Source: Polytrichum commune (Eukaryota > Streptophyta > Polytrichopsida > Polytrichales > Polytrichaceae). From it: a DNA stretch of 64,000 nt. The stretch covers positions 46,524,758-46,588,757 of the forward strand of contig OX485805.1 of assembly GCA_950295325.1 (NCBI GenBank), in the 5' to 3' direction. Made by a program: the position numbers and the translations under genes. Within the stretch, counting starts at the first letter, position 1. Every line of letters begins with the position of its first letter. The notes beneath the pieces were generated by a model, which was given only the letters and a program-made list of their open reading frames with translations, was not told the DNA's origin and searched no databases. Shown here piece by piece: positions 36,068-46,991 of this stretch.

Positions 36068-36371
36068 ATGAGTGGTGGGTTTGGAGATAAGCTAGCTCTT
36101 GCCTTGTGCCAGGAGCTGGCTGAGGTGCATTGGGATGGGCCACAGCCGCCGCTCCTTCAGGCTCCCCAAATCCTGGCCCTCTGGATTTGGGCACCCCTTT
36201 CGCCTTCCTGCTGGCCACTGCCTCTGAGTCAGTCTCCAGCTGGGCCCCATCAATCTCAGTTATTTACTTCCCTTCCCTTCCCTTTTCCTCCCTTCCCTCA
36301 CCTCGCCTTGCCTTGCCACAACACAAGTGCGCGAGCGATCGAATAAATGGTGTGTTTGCCGGGTTAACTTA

Positions 36372-37505
36372 GGGTTGCTTCACACTATGGCCGTCCAAGT
36401 CGAGAGGCCGTGGGATTGAGTGGTCAGACTTTGTTGAGGGCCACTTCACACACGAGACTGAGAGCCCGTGACCAGTACACTTCAAGCACTCTCATTCGTG
36501 GAAAAGGCGGAGCCGGTCCAAGTTTGCTTCACACTGCGCTTGAGGGACCAACGGAGTATGTGAATGCAAGATGGATGTAAAGTCCACATGGATTCCTACG
36601 TGGCATCGAATGGATCATGTTTCGTGGTCACTTGGAGCAATTTTAAAAAACCACCTCTTGGAGGTAGGCCTAACACGAAACTGGGAGACCCTGGCACTCC
36701 GAACGCTCGCAACCGTTGGTTCATTCTATTTTATCGTGCATGAGGACCTGCATGGATAAAAATTCATTGGAATAGCATTTGATTGAGGGCCGGTCACATA
36801 TGACTTCACACTACACTCGAGGGTCCGTGACCACACTACATGATTTTGGTCTTGGGACGGCCTTTGGACACTTTCTTTTGGGCTCTCACAATCTCATGGT
36901 CACGGCTCTTGCCTCGTGTGTGAAGTGGCCCTGAGAGTCCAAAGAAGTGGGATGAAAATAGCCAATAAAATGTAGTAAGTGGAGCCTTCGCCAGGGCATA
37001 GTGGGAAGCCTCCAAAGGGCCAAACCTTTGGCCATGAACTCCCATGGCCTCTCGACTTGGACAACCATAGTGTGAAGCCTCCAAAGGTCAAGCCCAAAGT
37101 CCAAACCTTTGGCTATGAACTCCCACGGCCTCTCGACTTGGACGGCCATAGTGTGAAGCCTCCAAAGGCGGAGCCCAAAGTCCTAACCCTAAGGAGCATC
37201 CCACTTTATTCCTTGCTCAAAATAACCCCTCCAATCTATTGGCCAAGATTTTGTCAACGATTGATTTTTCTAATGAAAAAAAAACCGATGGCCTCTCGAC
37301 CATAATTTGGATTTCCATTCTTGTCTGACCCAAACTCCCTTCAAGAGTCCGCTGCCTTCTTCAAAAAGTAATCATTTTAAATTGCGACGGCCTTTGGACT
37401 TTGGCCATAGTGTGAAGGGTCGAGAGGCCGAACTCTTGGTTTCTTGCAATTTGATCGGTGGAAATCGACGGCCTCTCAACCGTTGGCCATAGTGTGAAGC
37501 ACCCC
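36372..37505. mobile_element. Element A copy 2, carrying a B insertion
   Basis: Ends GGGTTGCTTCACACTATGG and, on the minus strand, GGGGTGCTTCACACTATGG are flanked by TTA (36369-36371, 37506-37508). The interior matches copy 1, with an extra tandem copy of the GGCCATGAACTCCCA..CTCTCGACTTGGA block. Without B it would be about 640 bp. Confidence 0.85.
36438..36931 (+). mobile_element. Element B copy 2 nested in A copy 2
   Basis: The GGGCCACTTCACACACGAG inverted ends are flanked by TGA (36435-36437, 36932-36934). The uninterrupted site survives in A copy 1 near 1585 as GTTGAGAGTCCAAAGAA, with a single TGA. This proves both the element's edges and the 3-bp duplication. Confidence 0.95.
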
Positions 37506-37529
37506 TTATAGCATGCCCACACTTGACTA

Positions 37530-37614
37530 GGGCAAAACATCCCGTACACTGGTTCTTTGGAGGCAAGGGTTTAGACATCCAACAAGGTACAAGTGTATGG
37601 GTTGGTTCACCCAA
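37530..37614 (-). mobile_element. Element K copy 1 (about 85-bp palindromic MITE)
   Basis: Read on the minus strand it matches the copies at 41089 and 44505: ACACTTGTACCTTGTTGGAT, AAACCCTTGCCTCCAAAGAA and a complementary start and end. Confidence 0.6.
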
Positions 37615-37775
37615 ATCACCCACACTTACTACAATAGTGTGGGTTGGCCATTAGTGAACGGTTTCTACCTGCACCGGTTACATCCACTGGTCATCGCTGG
37701 TGAACTTGGAGATGAAAACGACCCATGTTGGTTAGGAGTTGTTTGTTGGTCGTCCACACCGGTAAGTGTGGGTAC
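37614..37775. mobile_element. Element J copy 2
   Basis: CACCCACACTTACTACAATA at the left and CCACACCGGTAAGTGTGGGT at the right are diverged inverted ends. The interior TTAGTGAACGGTTTCTACC matches the other J copies. Confidence 0.6.
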
Positions 37776-37789
37776 GTTGTTAGCCACAC

Positions 37790-38010
37790 TAGTGAACCAA
37801 CGGCTAGTTACAGATGAACCGGTTGAGTTTGAGGAATGATCGGTTGAAGTTGAAAACTTCGATTATTAATTACCCGACATTTTAGAGGAATCGAGCGAAT
37901 ATATCTCGGATTAATAAAGAAAGGCTGAAAAGACGTCAACATGGAACTGGTTGGTCTTGGGAAACACTGGGATCTCGACCGGTTATGCCCAAATGTCTCC
38001 TTAAACACTG
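37790..38010 (-). mobile_element. Element C copy 5 (minus, left end eroded)
   Basis: GTTACAGATGAACCGGTTGA through CTCGACCGGTTATGCCCAAA align with the other minus-oriented copies. The right end AAACACTG fits the family terminus (CAGTG on the minus strand). No TSD was found; the left end abuts J copy 2. Confidence 0.7.
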
Positions 38011-38318
38011 GATTCATTGATTGTGTTGCTGAATGTTAATCTGAGGATGTATGTATTGTTATAGCTTTCTTTAGGCGATTCTCCTCTGGAATTAGCATCG
38101 AATGGGGGCACAGAGCGGGACTTGTGTGAGGTGAATCTACTATGAACCTATTTAGGGTAAGTTTCTACCCGATAACCTTCATAAAATTGATGGTTCAGGT
38201 GTTAGGAGTGGGGTTGGGGGAAGGTCAATTTGCGAATCTGTTCATTTTGCACCCCTTTCGCCTTCCTAATGGCCAATGTCTATTGTTTGAGTTTAGGTCC
38301 CCATCGATCTGATGTCAT

Positions 38319-38512
38319 GTCCACACTTACTAGTGGGCATAGTCAATAAACGATTCTTACGAGTACGGGGCACTTTTACGTTCACTTTTAGTCAAAGAAC
38401 ATTTGAAACTCAGTTACGTTACATCCACTTGCTTGCTAAAAACAATGGAAAAATGCCCCATATTGGTGGAAGTTGTTTATTGGCTTATGCCCACTAGGAA
38501 GCATGGGCATGG
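38319..38512. mobile_element. Element J copy 3 (diverged)
   Basis: GTCCACACTTACTAGTGGGC at the left and GCCCACTAGGAAGCATGGGC at the right, with GGTGGAAGTTGTTTATTGG inside as in J copy 2. Strongly diverged. Confidence 0.45.
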
Positions 38513-39299
38513 CTTGACTTGAGGTGAGTGCACCTATCATGAACTATGACTTGTAAGGGATTCTACAGTATGGGTACATACCCTAGTTTGAGATTTACAT
38601 ATATGGGAGAAACTTATTATTGATCATGTGTGTGTTCCACTTCAAATGTTTGAAGGATACTCACATTGACTTTTATAACGAACAGTAGAGGATTTATTTA
38701 TTTATTTATTTGAGGGGGGGTCTCCAACTGACCCTTAAAAGAGAAAAGAAACTAACCCCTAGAATGCCTAAGAAGCGAAAAAGGTGGTTGCAAGTGTTTA
38801 GAACCAATAAAGTTCCACACCATCCAAACCAAGCCCAATAAAATATTACCATTAATGACTCTAATATGTGGGCCTTTTAAGTGGTTGGAACCCCACATGC
38901 CATTTGGCTGCCATGTCACTTGTGGATTGGGTCTCGACCAATATTTGTGTGGCAACACATCACCTGGGATGTATGATACTCACTCACATGGTACCATCAC
39001 TTTCGTAATATGGTAATCTCCAAAATATAGTAAAATATTGCAACATGTGGGAATGGAGTGGTACATGTACCATAGGAGTACATGTACAATACATGGCCAA
39101 GGACCACGACATCATTTATGGTGTTTGGTGTCATGCACACTATTGTCAAATAGCCTAACTAGATGCCTAGAGGTCTCAAAGTGTCACATCCGCTAATGAC
39201 CAACGTTATACTATTCGTCGACACAAGTAGTTCTTTGAAGTAATAGACAATGAGATTATGACATTTAACATAGCACATTGAAATACTTGAGATGCTAAT

Positions 39300-39600
39300 C
39301 TTGCGTTTAATATGCAAGGGAGAGACATTATCAAGCATACTAATGGCATGTGTCATGTGTTTACATTTAGTTTGTTAGAGGAAGATATTCTTGGGCATAT
39401 TAATGTTAAGTGTCACTTGTGTACCCTTTTAGTCAACTTGTTAGACCGTTATGTAACATAGGCATACACCTCATAACACTATTGAACATACTCATGCCAA
39501 ACTATTAGCAAGTGCACTTGAATGTCAAGTGTCATGAGGTGACACTAGTGATGAAGTTGTTAATCATTGATGTAACATGGCATACACCTCAAATACAAGG
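39300..39600 (+). repeat. Degenerate tandem repeat, about 60-bp units
   Basis: TAATGGCATGTGTCATGTGT, TAATGTTAAGTGTCACTTGT and GAATGTCAAGTGTCATGAGG recur at about 39342, 39402 and 39521. TGTAACATAGGCATACACCT and TGTAACATGGCATACACCTC are about 119 bp apart. No gene is evident. Confidence 0.45.
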
Positions 39601-39794
39601 TAAGTACCACTATTACGCATGTGACACTAACTATCACAAATGGTGTTAGTGGTACAAAACTACAATCTCCATAATGGGTTGCCAACATACGAATGGGTGT
39701 GTTCTTGCTGGAAACAACAATTAAGGCTTTTGGTGGGAACTTTGAAATTGTGGTGTTTAACTGCTTTCTCCATAGGTTTTTCTTGTTAGTTATA

Positions 39795-40075
39795 TTCCCT
39801 CTGTCCCAAAATGATTGTCTTACTTCCCGGATTTTGTTGCCCCAAAATGATTGTCTGGTTCATATGCCTGGCTAGGAATTTGAGGCTCATAATCAAATAT
39901 TTCCGTGCCAAACTTTACATATCAAGAAGTCTTCTAACACCGCAAATTCCGGGGGTGTTTCGGAGTAGTTGTTGTTATCTACTTTAAGAGTCATACTTAC
40001 AACTACTCGGTCAATGGTCAGCGGGCCTTATTCTCACCAAAGTTAAAAACACAGACAATCATTTGAGAATGGAGA
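39795..40075. mobile_element. Stowaway-like MITE (mariner group)
   Basis: Left end TTCCCTCTGTCCCAAAATGA and right end, on the minus strand, TCTCCATTCTCAAATGATTG lie between TA dinucleotides. The CTCCCTC-GTCCC start is the well-known plant Stowaway terminus. CCCAAAATGATTGTC is duplicated just inside the left end. Confidence 0.8.
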
Positions 40076-40414
40076 TAGTAACACATTTGTTCATGATTGT
40101 ATGTTGTGGCACCCTTTGATTGGTTACAGTCACATTCAAAAGGATCTACTCTTTGTATTTTTTGGACCGTTTCCGGATGTAACTAAATAATTTATTGTGT
40201 TCAAAACTTGCATGCATGTTAACACCTGAGGAATCGTCTAATGGAAGCTCAATTATCATGTTTTTTTTTTCCTCCTCCTTTGAACTTGCTAATGTGCTCA
40301 TGCAAGTTTTATTATGTCATCGGTTGTTGACACGTGTTTAAATGTTGAAAGTTTGCATAACAACACGATCACTTTATTACTTCCCTTCTCAAAAGTATAT
40401 GACCAACTATGTTG

Positions 40415-40771
40415 CCCTGGGCTAGATCACATTTTCATTCAGCTGGATCTCACCCCTCCCACGCCTCCTTCATTGCCCGGTCTTCCCCCTGCTCCATGCC
40501 CTCACTTGTGTGGGAACTCTTCCTAGTTGGGAACCAATGTGACAATATATCAAATTTACAAATATTCATGTGAAGGAACTCCATCAATTAACTTGGGCAT
40601 AATGAAAATGATGTCAACTTGCATATTGGTAATTTTGATATAATTTTATTGTCACACTGGTTCCCAATGAGAAAGAATTCCCATGTAGGTACGGACATGG
40701 AGCATGAGGAAGATTGGGCAGGCGTGGGAGGGGCAGGGCCCAGCCGAATGAAGATATGATCTACCCCTGGG
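40415..40771. mobile_element. Foldback element E copy 2
   Basis: Ends CCCTGGGCTAGATC and, on the minus strand, CCCAGGGGTAGATC cap long inverted arms similar to E copy 1 (CCCTCCCACGCCTCCTTCAT and its complement). It is flanked by CAACTATGTTG and CAACTAAGTTG, an 11-bp duplication with one mismatch. The site is also visible unoccupied in array Z (CAACTATGTTGTTGTAACA, about 41900). Confidence 0.8.
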
Positions 40772-41088
40772 CAACTAAGTTGATGTGACATGAGTATTGC
40801 TATTACCTTCTTTAGAGTGATTATACTTTGTAATTAGTATGAAAGAGCTCCAATGCGGGACCCGTGTGAGATGAATATACTATAAACCCTTTTTTTGGGG
40901 GGGGGGGTCACTAGATTACCTTTGTAAGATTGGTGGGGGGGTCATACTGTGTGCAAGTTCATTTAGGCCCCCTTTTGTTCAATTGATAGCCAAGCCTAGA
41001 CAGCTTCTACTAGGCCCCGATCTATGTGATAAGTTATCACTTTTGTTATCGAAAGAACATGACCACATACGAGTAGATTTGGGCGAAC

Positions 41089-41166
41089 CGACTCATACAC
41101 TCGTTCTTTGTTGGATATCTAAACCCTTGCCTTCAAGGAACCAGTATACGGGTTTGTTCGCCCCAA
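41089..41166 (+). mobile_element. Element K copy 2 (78-bp palindromic MITE)
   Basis: TTGGGCGAACCGACTCATAC at the left and GGGTTTGTTCGCCCCAA at the right are inverted ends. The interior TGTTGGATATCTAAACCCTT matches the other copies. It lies in array Z. Confidence 0.65.
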
Positions 41167-41362
41167 CCATACGAGTACCTATATCACAAACTCGAGACAT
41201 GATATTGTATTATTTAGGCGACCTAACCCCGAAATTAGCATGAGGAAGGTCCGAGTTGGGTGGTGAACTCAACACAAACCTATGGGTTGATTGTATGAAT
41301 TTCACCTGGGTAAGATTTGTGGGGGCCCAAATCTTACGCTCAATAACGATTTTGCACCCTTT

Positions 41363-41523
41363 ATAGTCCACCCACACTTACTGATGTGGGCCACTAGTGA
41401 ACGGTTCCTACCAACAGGGTGGCACTTTTAGAGTTGGTTTAGCTAGTGAGAGCCACTAGATGTACCCAATGCTGGTAAGAACCGTTCACTGGTGGCCCGC
41501 ACTAGTAAGTGTGGGTGGACTAT
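41363..41523. mobile_element. Element J copy 4 (161 bp, best preserved)
   Basis: ATAGTCCACCCACACTTACT and its near-complement ending at 41523 begin inverted arms of about 45 bp (ACTAGTGAACGGTTC / GAACCGTTCACTGGT). Flanking TTT on both sides may be a 3-bp duplication. Confidence 0.8.
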
Positions 41524-42260
41524 TTTAGTCTACTCGCATGTGTGAATGTAAATGTTGTATGAGCCCTTACCGATCCATGGGGGGTGCTTACCAAAAGTAC
41601 GCAAGCAATCAACTTTCTTTTTATGTTGTAAACATAGGAATTGCCATTGCCCTTTTGCATGTGATTTACCATAAAAGGGGCCCAGGTTAGTCGAGCCGCA
41701 AGACATGTGTGGAGTGAATTTAGTATCTACCACAGATCTTCGGGGGATGTTTTTTTACTGGTTATTTTCACCTCGATAAGCATTGATGAAGGGCAAATCG
41801 CGGGCCTATGTTTGTGGCACCCATTTTGTGCTCCCAATGGCCAAGTGTAGATGGCGTATGGGCCCCCACTAGGGGACCGTCAATCTAGATTTTCTATTTA
41901 CCACAAGTACATGATCAACTATGTTGTTGTAACACATAACTTATTGTTTCTTTCTTTGGGTTATTTGACACCGACATTTAGCGGAAGAGGGGTCAAGTTA
42001 GTCGAGCGTTACCCATATGGGAGAATATGCCTACAACATGTTTAATTTATTGTATTGTGTTCATTGGGTAAGATTGGTGGTGGTGGGGGGGGGCACTAAT
42101 CATTCTTATTGACGAAAAGCAATCAACTATGTTGTTACAACATGGGAGTTGTTGTTGATTTATTTAGGTGAATCCACGCCATAATTAGTATGGTGGTCCC
42201 TGCATTAGGGCCTCGTTGCACCAGTGGGTCCCAGGCTAGAAATGATAAGTTGCCGTTAGT

Positions 42261-44504
42261 TTAAAATGCAACTACTTGGATAAAGACTCCGGCAACTATA
42301 ATAGGTATAGAGTGGACCTCGAGGCCGCACCTAGTGGGGTTGTACCAACAACGACCGGTTGTCTCATTTGGCAACAGGAACTGGATTCCATCCAAGGGCG
42401 TTTTGGGGTGTTGTAGTTTTTGGCCTTGCTACGGAATAACTTTGCATCTACCACTTGGGAGCTGAAAAGTGTGAGGTAAAGTGGTTGATATGTTGGCTAG
42501 AGGCAAGGATTAGTAGGTGTTGGCAACCAAATTTGGTGGAGGGATGGACCATGAACTATGATTCTCCCATTTTGATGAATTCCAAACGGATTCTTGATTT
42601 TAATTTTTGAATATTGTTGCACTTCCAATTTGTATTCGTGCCAAATTTCCGGCCACCACAGCTCACAATGCACATCTTAAAACGGTTATGGAGTTTAGGG
42701 CCCCAACTTTGGAGGCATTCACAAGCCAATTGATGGCATGGGTCCTTACTTGGCAGCTACTTGTTGGTTGCATGACAATGGCACAATTTTGCACCAATTT
42801 TTTAATTTTCAATTTGTTTGCCTTCTCTTGTTGTTGGCTTCCTCACCATTCGGATCCCAAATGTAGGGTTGAGGATTATTGGCAAGGTTACAAGTTTTTT
42901 TGCTATGCTTATTGTTCACACTCTTTGCAACATGTGGTCGAATTCTGTTGATCAAAATTGGGTTAGTTCCTATCACATAGTCAATTGTTGTTTCGATGCA
43001 TCATTGCTTTCAAGTTTTGTGTGCATGTGTGTTTAGTGTTTTTGGGTCTGCGACGTTCACAATCATTGGAAATCGTCATGACAACTTGTTTTCCGTCATC
43101 ATGTTCATGGGCCGGCTTCTTCACCACATGAGGATCGCTCCACATGAATCCATCTCCTCCCCTTGTAGACACGTAATGTCGGTTAGAGTTGAAGTGAAGA
43201 ATGCACCAATCTTCATCACCTCATGCTCCGTTTCAACACTGAGCTTGAGCTCCAGCCAAATGAGATGGGGAGGTCCTTGTTATACATGGCCATAAGTTTT
43301 GAAAGAAGCTTAAAGTCCAATCTCTAGTGTGAATAACCCCAAAACAATTCAAGCATGTGCATGTGAGTTCCCACCTCACCACAAGGCCCAACCGAAGTCT
43401 TTGAGGAAGCCTAAACTCAAATCACAAGCACCAAGGAAGAAATTTCGATGCCGAGCTACACGTGAGGTCATAGATTGCCTCAAAGCCTCATGTGGCGTTG
43501 GAAAGAGGCATCAAGCTCATTCGTAATATCAAGCAAGCAAAATCCCCAATAACCTACATCGGAGCTCACATGTCACCCCAATCTCCATGTGAAATATTGA
43601 AAGGAGTTTGAACCTAGGTCCATAATTTACAAAGTTTGCAAGAAACCAATGCACCAATTTGTGAGCTTACATGGTTCTAGAATCCTCATGTGAAACGAAA
43701 ATGAAACTTCAAACCATAATACATATGTCAAGTAGTATGAAGATTCTTTCCAATCACAATTCATGGCACAAGAAAGAAATAAAGAGGTTTGGCATGTGAA
43801 TACACATTTGTACTCACATGTCCAAACCAAGCATGTGTTGAATTAGAAGTGGTTGGCTTGAAAGAGGAGGCCAACTGTGATATGGGAAGAGTCAATCCAC
43901 ACCAAAAGTGGGTGCACAGGAGAGTGCTCATGCACGATGCAACTCCAACTTGGTACACAAAGGCAAAGCTTGGAGGAAGGTCACTAATACATTTTGACTG
44001 CATTAATGTCAACTTTTTGAACACAATAATGTCCCAAATATGACACTCTCGCTTAGTGAAAACTAAGAATGCCACAAAGTTGACAAACGAATATGACATT
44101 AAATCCACCAGAGATCAGTAGTGGGTGCCAAAATCAGGAGCCTTCTAAACTGGATCGATCCCAGCAGTACCTGCTCTTTAAAAAAAATTTGATTCAACAA
44201 CAAAGGAAGTCAACATTTGGCATTTCAGCAATGCCAATTGTTGCCATTTTTAAGTGCACGGCTACAAATTCGGTGGAAGAAGAGCCAACAGACTCAACCA
44301 AACATCGCCTACAGAGAAACCCACGTGGCCATTTCGGCACACCGGCCTCAAGAGCAACCCCCTTTGCATGCTAAATTGATCGCCATGCCAAATAAGAAGT
44401 GGACAACTTAAAGAAACGAGTTGCAAGAGGGAGTGGCAAGAATTCGGGCTCACTTACCTACACTGCGGCAACTACCGGGTCTTCATTGCAACCTCCCTCA
44501 TGAT
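42261..44504. other. No gene recognised
   Basis: Frames of 114 codons (42607-42951), 99 codons (42996-43295) and 115 codons (43761-44108, minus) lack known domains. No inverted ends were found. Confidence 0.45.
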
Positions 44505-44592
44505 TTGGGCGCACCAACCAATACACTCGTTCCTTGTTGGATGCCTAAACCCTTGCCTCCAAAGAACCAATGTACGGGTTGGTTTGCCCCAA
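44505..44592 (+). mobile_element. Element K copy 3 (88 bp)
   Basis: TTGGGCGCACCAACCAATAC at the left and GGGTTGGTTTGCCCCAA at the right are inverted ends. It shares AAACCCTTGCCTCCAAAGAA with copy 1. Confidence 0.65.
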
Positions 44593-44961
44593 CCCTCCCT
44601 CATCAGCCTCCCACTAGTCACGATCAGTTATAACCCCATCATTCTACACTTCGACTCTTGCTCATTCCTCGCAGACCCTAGTCCAGCTGCAATTTCGAAC
44701 CCCTCCTGCACCAGTGTGGTGGGCACTACGCATATTGTAGACCGAGTTGCAATTTTCAATGACACTCCCCTACTCCACACCCTCTAAGGTAGAAATACCA
44801 TAACATGTGAAAATAAGGTGATTCGCATTGAAGATCTGGTGTGACAATCATGAGATAATTTCCCAAAACAAACAAGAAGGATTCATGAAGAATGCAAGTT
44901 GTTTCATATTTTTCTGCCCTCTACAAAAAAAAAAATGCTACCATTTTTCCAAGTGGGAAGT

Positions 44962-45890
44962 TGTCGCGCACCTCTCCATGAGGAGTGCCCGAAACACCAT
45001 GGGCACAAGGGGGACCCCGGAGTGACACCCGGGACTTGTGGCGCCGTTGGTGAGAGGGCCCAAGTGATCCTAGTGTGGGTGAGGGCCTTGGGCGTTGGGA
45101 ACGCCTCCCACCCACGAAGACTAGGAGGCATGAGGGTAAGGCCATGAGCTATGCATAGCTCATGGCGTGGTGATTCTAGAATGCTCAAGAACACCTCAAT
45201 CGGAGGTGTGAGCTAGGAGTTATGGCCATTTGAGTGGGGCGCTGTCCCGGGACAGCGCCCTGGTACAGCAGTGCCTGGGAGTGATTCCCGGGACTGCCAA
45301 GGTTCAAACAGGCATAACTTCCTCAAGACTTGCCCGAATGGGGCAAGTGAGGAGTCCATCGGCATCTACGTGAAGCGTAGATGAAGATGGAGTGGTTGGT
45401 TGTTGGAATCAGACATCATACAAGGAAGTTATGACGGTCTGAAGCTGCTGGGGGCTTCTAGGCCCAGCGGCTAAGGGAAAATGTCCACTTGGCCCCAACT
45501 CTTGGTAGAGAGACAAGAGGTTGGTTGACGGTGGGGTAGGGGCCCCGCGTAAAGTCCTAGAGGCTTATATGGGTGAGGTGGTGTGACCTCACCCACCCGA
45601 GGCCGAACGGCACGGCCTCCATGGGCGTTGGCCCAATGTGAGGCCATAGTTGCCTAGTATGGTTCGGGTTGTTGTAGTGTTGCTCCGGCAATGCGATGAT
45701 CAACATAGGATTGGACTTCCATGGATGGAAGTCCACATTTGGGATTTGGTTACGAATTAAGGGGTGAGTCCCGAAAGCAAAGTAGGAGGGTTGGTTCCCT
45801 CCTATGAACTATGAGGTCCGGGGTAGGAGGAGCTAACCATTAGCATGGCGGAATGCGAATGGTTAGCGCTCGTAACCTTTGCTAAAATTG
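44962..45890 (+). mobile_element. Repeat T copy 2 (about 0.93 kb, highly structured)
   Basis: The plus-orientation homologue of 3903-4864. It contains several perfect palindromes: 45141-45166 (26 bp, centre CTATGCATAG), 45237-45260 (24 bp, centre GTCCCGGGAC) and 45713-45734 (10-bp arms). Near the 3' end a 14-position stem (45833-45846 with 45853-45866) is followed by 15 nt and CTAA. That stem differs in sequence from copy 1 but still pairs. The family is unclassified; Helitron-like is my leading guess. Confidence 0.65.
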
Positions 45891-45893
45891 AAA

Positions 45894-46468
45894 ATTGGCA
45901 AGATTGTCAAGGGGGCTTAGCAAGGGTTGCGACAGAAGTTGTCCAAACCCCTACTTGTTCACTAGATTCTCCCTACACCGAAAGCGGTAATCCGCATTTC
46001 CATACAAAGCATCGCCTAAATCAGTTACCTCATGAGTCATGAGTGTGCATTAACACTTGACTCCCATTTGGCTACACTAAGTGTGCATGCATTGAAGTTG
46101 CCGCCGAGCCACGATCGGTTTTAGAAATGGCACTCCACCGTTATGATGGCGGTCTGGTGCATGGCTAGAGGGTGGTTAACGAGTTACGATGTTTCTACCT
46201 TACTCACAGTGAGGGGCTTATCACACCAACCAGTTCTAACACCCTCCGTCGGCATCTCCATATGTAATAGTGTGAAAAGTGGTGGATCAACATCTATTTT
46301 GAACATAATCCCCAACAATTTCATAGCTAGAACCGGACGGAAAGTTTGGTGTGATCAGGGCACGAGTTAGCTAGCATCAACAACAAAACAACTTGCCACA
46401 ACCCACTCCCAGTGCCTTGCAACAGGTGTGCAATGCAACTCACCATAGCTGGTGGGGTTTGCGAGCGA
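45894..46468. other. No feature recognised
   Basis: A stretch between T copy 2 and C copy 6, moderately GC-rich, with no matched repeat or frame of note. Confidence 0.5.
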
Positions 46469-46476
46469 AGCATCTC

Positions 46477-46702
46477 CAATGATCGGGGAGAACCGGCAGT
46501 TAGTTACAAATGAACCAGTTGAGCTTGAGAAATAACCGGTTGAAGTTCAAGACTACATGAAAATGACCGATCATTTTGGAGGAATTTATAGAATATACCC
46601 CAATTTAATGAAGGAAAACCGGAGGATGTCAACATGTAACCGGTTGGACTTGCAAACACTAGGACCTCAACCGATTATGCCCAAAAATCTCCCCAATCAC
46701 TG
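46477..46702 (-). mobile_element. Element C copy 6 (226 bp, hAT-like)
   Basis: An exact 8-bp duplication AGCATCTC is present (46469-46476, 46703-46710). Ends are CAATGATCGGGGAG and, on the minus strand, CAGTGATTGGGGAG. It has the same length as copy 3. Confidence 0.9.
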
Positions 46703-46734
46703 AGCATCTCCTCCACAACTGACCACACCAACAT

Positions 46735-46960
46735 GGGGAGAATCTTGGGCACAGTCAGTTGAGATCCTAGTGTTTGCAAGTCCAACCAGGTAATACATGT
46801 TGACATCCTTTGTTTTTTCCATATTAAATTGAGGTATATTCTATAAGATTCCTCTAAAGTGACAAGTAATTCTCCTGCAGTCTTGATGAACTTCAACCGG
46901 TTATTTCTCAAACTCAAGCGGTTCATCTATAACTAACTGCCGGTTCTCCCCGATCATAGT
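46735..46960 (+). mobile_element. Element C copy 7
   Basis: CATGGGGAGAATCTTGGGCA through CCGGTTCTCCCCGATCAT align with the plus-oriented copies. It lies head-to-head with copy 6, only about 30 bp away. No clear TSD was found. Confidence 0.8.
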
Positions 46961-46991
46961 TGCTCACAAATGTTGGCATTCGGTGACCTAA

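Larger units (their letters stand above)
38030..42260 (+). repeat. Degenerate array Z, interrupted by J, Stowaway, E and K elements
   Basis: A word series recurs in order: TTTAGGCGA..CC, GGAATTAGTATGA, GGGACYYGTGTGAGRTGAAT, ATGAACC, GGGTAAGATTGGTGGGGG, CACCC..TTTTG, AATGGCCAA, AGTACATGACCAACTATGTTG. Copies start near 38072, 40808, 41213, 41641, 41960 and 42161. They are too diverged to call a clean period (about 200-450 bp in the tight part). Between 38513 and 40390 the array signal is absent and only the items listed separately are seen. Confidence 0.45.

Noticed and set aside
42607-42951. A 114-codon plus frame as a membrane protein
   Set aside because: Hydrophobicity follows T-rich composition. 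No conserved motif or supporting context.
3903-45890. The two T copies as LTRs of one retrotransposon
   Set aside because: They are in opposite orientation, about 40 kb apart, with no gag/pol sequence between them.
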